Below the pieces are notes generated by a model. The model had not been told where the DNA came from. It was given only the letters and a program-made list of their open reading frames with translations, and did not search any database. 64,000 bases of DNA from Zantedeschia hybrid cultivar (Eukaryota > Streptophyta > Magnoliopsida > Alismatales > Araceae), in contig JARZZO010000004.1 in assembly GCA_030544215.1 (NCBI GenBank), positions 19,952,501 through 20,016,500 of the forward strand, written 5' to 3'. The translations under genes were made by a program, and so were the position numbers. Within the stretch, counting starts at the first letter, position 1. Each line of letters starts with the position of its first letter. Below are positions 58,216 through 64,000 of the stretch, one piece after another.

Positions 58216-58764
58216 AGAAACCTGGTTTCTGCATCTCAACCCGAGGGCTCCCTTTTACCCCAAAAACACCCAAGAGGAGGAAACAAAGAGGGGAAACCAA
58301 TCACCACGTGAAATCCACTAATCCCCATTTCATAAAAACGACCATTTCCTTAAGAAAGCCCCTTAACATGCTCATTCTACCCCAAATCTCAATACACGAC
58401 TCATGCTTCAAAATGGAAAACATGGATGAAACAACCACATTACATGCAAGGTTCGTCCCCCTACCGGTTATTTGAACTCATCCTGGCTCCGTACCGCCGA
58501 ACCGCCACACCGCAGACCGTCATCGGTACCTCCGAGGACGTCGTCACTCCGCCGGGACGTTGACCGCCGCCTGGAGAATGAAGCGCCGCGAAGGAAGTGG
58601 TGGTGGTAATGGTGAGAGGTAGAGAGGTGTTGGAGTGGTGGAAGAGGAAGAAGGGGAAGTTAAAGGGAAGGAGGGGTCGGAGGGAGTCGGAGAGAGGGAA
58701 GAGAGAGAGTGAGAAGGAGAGAATGAGAGAAAGGAGGGAAGGCTCGCGGGGTCAATCTGAAACA

Positions 58765-59012
58765 GGTTAAAACGCGTCGTGCGAGACAGACGCCTATCAG
58801 ATAACATGACGGGCCGTACTCTGACAACGCAGGGTCGTACTCTGAATGGCATCCTCCATCAAGGACGCCGTTCAGACGACAAGACCGGGGCCGTACTCTC
58901 GCGACCCGAAGCCAGCCCACGTGGCACAACAGCAACCTAGCTAAATGGCGTCCACTCTGCAAGACGCCATTCGAAAGGCGTTGTGCACCCTAGACGTCAT
59001 TTAGAAGGCACA
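58765..59012. repeat. GCGTC-type palindrome cluster 2 in LTR-Z
   Basis: Units near 58767-58800, 58844-58879, 58940-58973 and 58972-59008. Arms include CTGAATGGCATCC with GGACGCCGTTCAG, and CTAAATGGCGTC with GACGCCATTCG. Confidence 0.75.
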
Positions 59013-60055
59013 CCCCAGACCCATCAGGGCTCAAACTGGGGGGTACGACCCGAAACCGACCCGAAAACTGAACCCGAATCCTCAATCCTTACATGAATAG
59101 AGTCCGATTTGCCCTAAGAAGTAACTTTGACTTGAAGATTAAGTCATGGGGAGTAGGAGTTTGACTCAAACAAAGAAAAGTGGTATTGGTAGTTGTATTA
59201 GGAAAGTAAATAAGTATAAATAGAGCCTTAGGGTTGTATTTAAAGCTCTATTGGATGCCGCACTATTTCAAGAGTAAGTTCATGTGGTGTTCTTAAGATA
59301 ATAGAGTTTATTTATAGTTATTTCTTTTGAGAATTTAATTCTAATCAACGTTTTATGTTATTGGAGGTTAGAGAATATGAGAAAGAACTTAGAATGTGAA
59401 AAAGAGTTTAGAGGAAGAACAAATCATGAAAAGATATCAAGGAAGTCATAGGGGAACTAAAAGCCGATATTTTTTCAAGAGGTAGGTGGACAACTCTAAA
59501 CATGATCTCTTTTGTATTAAAAAATTTATTATTTTTAAAAACTGTCAAAATCTAATAAATTATTAAGAAGTTTGATCTATATGTCTACTTCATTATCATC
59601 AAGTTTCAGATTTTTGTGATCTTCTTACTGTTCCATGATTATTAGATCATCCTATGCAATTTGTCCGTTCAATATATTTTGTTTTCAATTATACTCACAT
59701 GAGTTACAAATATTTGTTTTCCTTGGTCCGATGCCCAATTGATCTAAAATTTGGTCTGAAGTCTATTTATCATGTTATCTTTATGTCAAATAAATTTCAT
59801 AATTTTATAAATTTTTTGGATATTTATTCCATAATATTATTTTCAGATTATACAATCTGTCCTCACAGTTTTGAAATCCCAACTTGTGAATCTTAAATAT
59901 CACTTTATTCATATCTAAATCATGCCAAATTTTGTAGAGACCTTTGTTATATTATCCGTAACTTCTATGTAAAGTTCTAGAATTTTATGACCCCATTTGC
60001 TATTTAGTTTTCTCTCTGTTTTGATTTGCTAGAATTCTATTTAAGTCGAATTCCC

Positions 60056-61813
60056 CGTTCTTCATCACATGAAGAAATCCGAAAATTCCCAAATAAATTT
60101 TTGAAAAAATGCAGAATATTAATCTAATTAAATAGTGTTCATCGTATGATCACAAGTTCAACAAATAATCGATTTAGTGTATGGAATAAATCATGAAAAT
60201 ATTATTTAGGAGATCGAAAGGGGACGAAAAATAGTGGAACCTGGCTCAAATACCACTGTTGGGTTATCGGGTTTCTCCGGATCGCTCACGCAGTGGAAAA
60301 TAAAATAAAATCAGCGATCCGTTCTCGTTTCAAATAAACCAAAACTGAAAATACGGTAATCGGACATTACTGCACGCAGATTCGAATACGCAACCGATTG
60401 GTTCCGTCGGTGTGACACCGCTGCCCACGCAAGCGCCCCGCCTTTAGCGAAGTCTACACGATCCTTCTCGCGGTGGATATCCTTACGTTCCTCGCTCGTC
60501 GCAGCCCACGAACCCTTTGTCATTCGCCGCAACTACCGCCGCAAAGCGCGGCCGATTTCCCGTCGAACGGGAGTCGGAGAAGCGGCGGAGTAGACCCGGA
60601 GAACAGATCCGACTTGGGGTGCCAGAGAGAGAGAGGAAGAGAGGAGGGGGCGACCAGGGTTAAGCAGCAGCCTGATCTGCTCAGCCCATTCACTACATTT
60701 TATACTAACCGCGCGGTTTTTCATAAAAACCCTCGATTAATATAAAACTCACTTATTTATCCATCGCCATAAGAATCATTTGCGTGTGACCCACTAGGCC
60801 CAATAACCAGTCCGGTTAATGGCCCAATAAGCCCAGTGACTCCTCACCGGCCTAATTAATCAATTAATAACTCATATTAATTAATTAATCAATCGAATTA
60901 ATGTCGCACATCGAATTCGATCAGGCCTCTGATCACATTGGGTGCCAAGCAACATTGCGTGAACCCGGAAGGTAATGGGGTTAAGCAACCTACTCTTGGA
61001 AACTTTCCGCCGACAGTCACCGCGTGGATATAATCCTTCATTCGTACAATGCTCTCGAGTCAACTCAGGGTATGATGTACTGTCAAACCCTAACCGGTTG
61101 ACTCGCTTGGATCAGATGCTGCCGTATGATATTGAAAAACTCCTTACCCGATATTATCATCCGCCCTGGCGAGGGACTTCTGCGCATCCTTCCTAGAGCA
61201 TTCTCTCTCTATGTACCGAGAGCGAATGATTCCTTATTGACACTTAATTCCCTTCGACGGTATTTCGTTGTACCCGATCATTGGCTGTTTAGAATCCCGT
61301 GGTTAGAGATTTATAAACCAAGGTTAAAGCACAAAAGTCCACCAACAAGGTGTCCTTGGTGTCTCAGGTCCGAAGACCATCCACGCAACTGCGACAATAG
61401 AATCAAGCTGGTTGACAGTGAGGTACAATACTATCCAGCGATTCAATCAGATCAGTTCAGTGAGCTCATTCTCTAATGAGCACCTACAAATTCACCTTAG
61501 TGTCTCTACACAAGTGGCTATGAGATCAGTCACCCTCATCATATGAGCGAGAGTAATATGTACTAGTCTAACCAGACATCCAATGTCCTTCTCAGATATC
61601 CTCTGACTAGGAACTATTAAGAATATGTGTATTTAAGTGATCAGTCTCATTAATATGATCTCATCATAATCTGATCACTATCGCACATATTCACGGACTT
61701 CATTGTTAGCCGATAACAATACGAATTACACATAATGAATATTATGCCATTTTATTAATAAATGAACAAGATTTACATAGTCAGATTGGCTTGTAGGCCA
61801 CCTTAGACTAACA
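60056..61813 (-). mobile_element. Cop-B2: inverted copia LTR with primer site and leader stub
   Basis: The LTR is 60258-61813 on the minus strand, from TGTTAGTCTAAGGTGGCC to CCCGATAACCCAACA. Directly after it (60244-60256) is TGGTATTTGAGCC, a degraded initiator tRNA-Met primer site, and about 190 bases of leader (60056-60243) cut by LTR-X copy 3. Directly before it on the minus strand is TGTGGGAGAT (61814-61823), a copia polypurine tract. One LTR therefore has both a 5'-type and a 3'-type neighbour. It belongs to the same family as 40908-42480. Confidence 0.75.
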
Positions 61814-61822
61814 ATCTCCCAC

Positions 61823-62205
61823 ATCAGATGAGCCATTAGCTCCTGAACATGTTCAAGAACACACATCTGATCCTCATAGGTCTGCGAGGGTACCTAGACA
61901 ACCTAAAATATATGTGGGACATATCAATGAAGGTATATCTTGGACATCCTACGGTGAGGATGATGATCCCAAGACTTACCATTGGGCCATTGAGAGTCTT
62001 GATGCAATCAAATGGCGAGAAACTATGAACTCTGAAATACAATTTATGTATACCAATCAAGTTTGGAACTTGGAGGACTTACCCGAAGGTATTGTATCTA
62101 TCGGATGCAAGTGGGTCTTTAAGGGAAAGAGCGGTGCAGATGGATGAATCGACACTTGTAAAGCAAGGTTGGTAGCAAAAGTATATCGTCAAAGGCGGAT
62201 GAAAC
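61823..62205 (+). pseudogene. Copia RT N-terminal fragment, plus strand
   Basis: Reads YVGHINEGISWTSYGEDDDP, WRETMNSEIQFMYTNQVWNL, GCKWVFKGKSGADG, a stop, then KARLVAKVYRQR and DETFSTIT. It covers only the start of the RT domain. It abuts an inverted copia RNase H at about 62206, giving a tail-to-tail junction. Confidence 0.85.
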
Positions 62206-64000
62206 TTTTTCCACCATTACATCTCCTCTGAAAATGATCTCTTTGATAAGACGAAAACGTCTCAGAATATCTTTCGATTTCTGATGAGATCACAGCTCTT
62301 TCACTTGTGCAATAGCCCCATTGTTGTCGCACAACAGCGGAACAGGATAAAGATGCAGGGAACTATGCCAAGGTTGGTGATGAACTTCTTCAACCACACA
62401 ACTTCCTTGGCGGTTTCAGCTACAGCAATTTACTCAACTTTAGTCGTCGAATATGCAGTGGTTTCTTGTTTGGAACTCTTTCGACACACTGCGCCTTCGT
62501 TTAAAGTGAATACAAATCCAGATGTAGACTTGCTATCATCTGGATCTGACTGGAAACTTGAGTCAGTAAAGCCTCGCCAGTTCCAAGTCGCCTCCTCCAT
62601 AGAAGAGAAACATATCCTTAGTTCTTCTCATGTATTTAAGGATACATTTCACTGGCTTCCAGTGCTCTTCGCCTGGATCAGCCTGAAATCTGCTCGTAAC
62701 ACTTAGAGTATATGCAACGTCAGGCCGTGTACATAGCATGGCATACATGATAGATCCTATGGCAAAGGCATAGGGTACACTATCCATGAATGCCCTCTCA
62801 TTAGGAGTTTTAGGAGACTGCTCATTTGAGAGATAAATTACATGTCTCATCGGTATGAGACATCTCTTGAAATTTTCCATACCAAACCTTTTGACAATGG
62901 TAATTATGTACAAGGATTAGGTCATTCCAAGTATCCTCTTTGATCTATCTCTATAGATCCGTATTCCCAATATGTCGGATGCTTCTCCCAAATCGTTCAT
63001 GGAGAAATTTTTCGACAGTCAGATCTTTGCCAATGACATCATAGCTATATCATTCCCAATGAGTAGTATGTCATCTACGTAAAGAACTAAAAAGATGACT
63101 GCACTCCTACTGGTCTTCTTGTACACACAAGGCTCATGTTCATTCTTAATAAAGTCATAAGACATAACAGTCCCGTCAAATCTTATGTTCCAGCTCCGAG
63201 AATCTTGTTTCAGTCTATAAATGGACCTCTGAGGTTTGCACACTCTATCTGAAAATTCTTTAGATGTGAAACCTTCAGGTTGTATCATATAAACCTCTTC
63301 TTCAAGGTTACCGTTGAGGAAGACAGTCTTCACATTCATCTGCCAGACTTTAAAATCGAAGTGTGCAGCTATGACGAGTAGAACTCTGATCAACTTTATC
63401 ATGGCAACTGATGAGAAAGTCTCGTCATGATCAATTCCTTGCCTTTAACGATATCTCTTTGCCACCAACCTTGCCTTATAAGTGTCGATCCATCCATCCG
63501 CACCGATCTTTCTCTTAAAGATCCACTTGCACTCAATGGGTACAATACCCTTGGGCAAGTCCTCCAAGTTCCAAACTTGGTTGGTGTACATGGACTGGAT
63601 TTCTGAGTTCATGGCTTCTCGCTATTTTCTGACTTCTGGGCCTTCTATGGCCTCTTGGTGGGTTTTAGGATCATCATCCTCATTATATTCTACCTTAAAC
63701 TCTCCTTCAGTGATATGTCCCACATATCGTTCGGGTAGGCTAGGTACTCTATTAGATCTACGAGGCTCATCTATGTGTACCTGAACAGATTTAGGAACTG
63801 ATATCTCATCCGATGATATTGCAGTTGTTTGGGGATCTAGAACCTCTTTCAGTACTATTTTACTCTCACTGTCCTCCTAAAGAAAGTATTCATCTTCCAG
63901 GAAGACAGCTTTCTTGGCGACAAACACATTTTGTTCACCATGATGGTAAAAGTAATATCCAAAGGTTTTCTTTGGATATCCCACAAACCTGCATTTATCA
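62206..64000 (-). pseudogene. Copia pol fragment, minus strand: integrase end, RT, RNase H
   Basis: From the window edge downward: the integrase C-terminal motif FVGYPKKTFGYYFYHHGEQN near 63930-64000; a linker (DEPRRSNRVPSLPERYVGHI); RT with NSEIQSMYTNQVWNLEDLPK, CKWIFKRKIGADG, VFLNGNLEEEVYMIQPEGF, and catalytic YVDD near 63075; then 62563-62913 with RPDVAYTLSVTSRF; then RNase H (DSKSTSGFVFTLNEGAV, SSKQETTAYSTT.VEYIA, DNNGAIAQ). Stops occur at about 63627 and 63450, and the RT frame changes near 62950. It extends past the window. Its RNase H ends at the inverted junction near 62206. Confidence 0.85.

Larger units (their letters stand above)
47017..59093 (+). mobile_element. LTR-Z: 2.6-kb solo LTR, target duplication TGAAT, split by Tat-Y
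   Basis: Left piece is only TGTAACGACCC (47017-47027); the right piece is 56478-59093, ending CAATCCTTACA. TGAAT flanks both ends (47012-47016 and 59094-59098). Removing Tat-Y restores TGTAACGACCC joined to GCCACCC, a typical Ty3 LTR start. No coding or internal region is seen. It carries two clusters of GCGTC-family palindromes (about 57861-58215 and 58765-59012) and a GA-rich tract near 58600-58740. Confidence 0.85.
46055..60055 (+). mobile_element. LTR-X copy 3, split by LTR-Z and truncated
   Basis: Starts TGTTATGTCCAGCACCTTTA inside Cop-B1 integrase. Segments 46055-47016 and 59099-60055 together match about the first 1.9 kb of LTR-X copy 2. The break and resumption are marked by the TGAAT duplication around LTR-Z. 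The rest of LTR-X is missing at 60055, where inverted copia leader sequence begins. Confidence 0.8.

Overview
This is a flowering-plant nuclear chromosome segment made almost wholly of nested and decayed LTR retrotransposons. One host gene is convincing: a TPD1-like secreted cysteine-rich protein at 11.36-12.36 kb on the minus strand. One host pseudogene is convincing: a CDC48/p97 AAA-ATPase copy that keeps its introns, at 1.5-3.1 kb on the minus strand. Intron-bearing host genes, plant retroelement lineages (Ty3 Tat with two RNase H domains, Ty1/copia) and very long LTRs point to a large repeat-rich angiosperm genome. I cannot name the species.

Layout. 1-0.15 kb: fragment of a bacterial/organelle-type 23S rRNA at the window edge. 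0.2-7.9 kb: old repeat debris, the CDC48 pseudogene, and an unusual array of TAATCGAA motifs. 7.9-10.65 kb: 5' part of a degraded Tat element (Tat-F). 10.65-13.1 kb: host island with the TPD1-like gene and a short inverted copia LTR fragment just upstream of its promoter. 13.1-33.95 kb: first nest. A small copia element (Cop-A) is split by a copy of a giant LTR (LTR-X). That copy holds a 0.9 kb CACTA-like/duplicated segment, a complete 13.8 kb Tat element (Tat-T, 16297-30106, target duplication GAAGG) and a 1.46 kb solo LTR (LTR-W, target duplication ATATG). 34.1-38.0 kb: a complete 3.9 kb solo LTR-X in reverse orientation (target duplication CATAT). 40.9-60.06 kb: second nest. A long-LTR copia (Cop-B) is broken by LTR-X, which is broken by a 2.6 kb solo LTR (LTR-Z, target duplication TGAAT), which is broken by a 9.4 kb element (Tat-Y, target duplication GACCC). 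60.06-64 kb: rearranged Cop-B-type copia pieces in opposing orientations.

How the parts relate. Tat-T encodes or once encoded every enzyme: gag, protease with a G-patch, RT, RNase H, archaeal-type RNase H and integrase. It is now inactivated by stops and frameshifts. Tat-Y has gag, protease and G-patch but no RT or integrase. It shares the LTR terminus (TGTAGACACS) and the primer-binding site (TGGCGATCACGRTGGGA) with Tat-T, so it looks non-autonomous and mobilised in trans by a Tat-T-like partner.

The most unusual signal is a recurring architecture. Several element families carry arrays of short imperfect palindromes in LTRs or leaders, each with its own stem sequence. The main family has stems of the form TNAAANGCGTC..GACGCNTTTNA with variable loops; its outer arms differ between units but change together on both sides. 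It occurs more than 20 times, in Tat-F, Tat-T and also LTR-Z. Other arrays are seven 26-bp TGGACGGCC..GGCCGTCCA units in the Tat-Y leader, 33-bp units in the Tat-Y LTR, and four TTGTG-CTATC-CACAA hairpins in the Cop-B leader. All calls are from reading the sequence; no searches were run.
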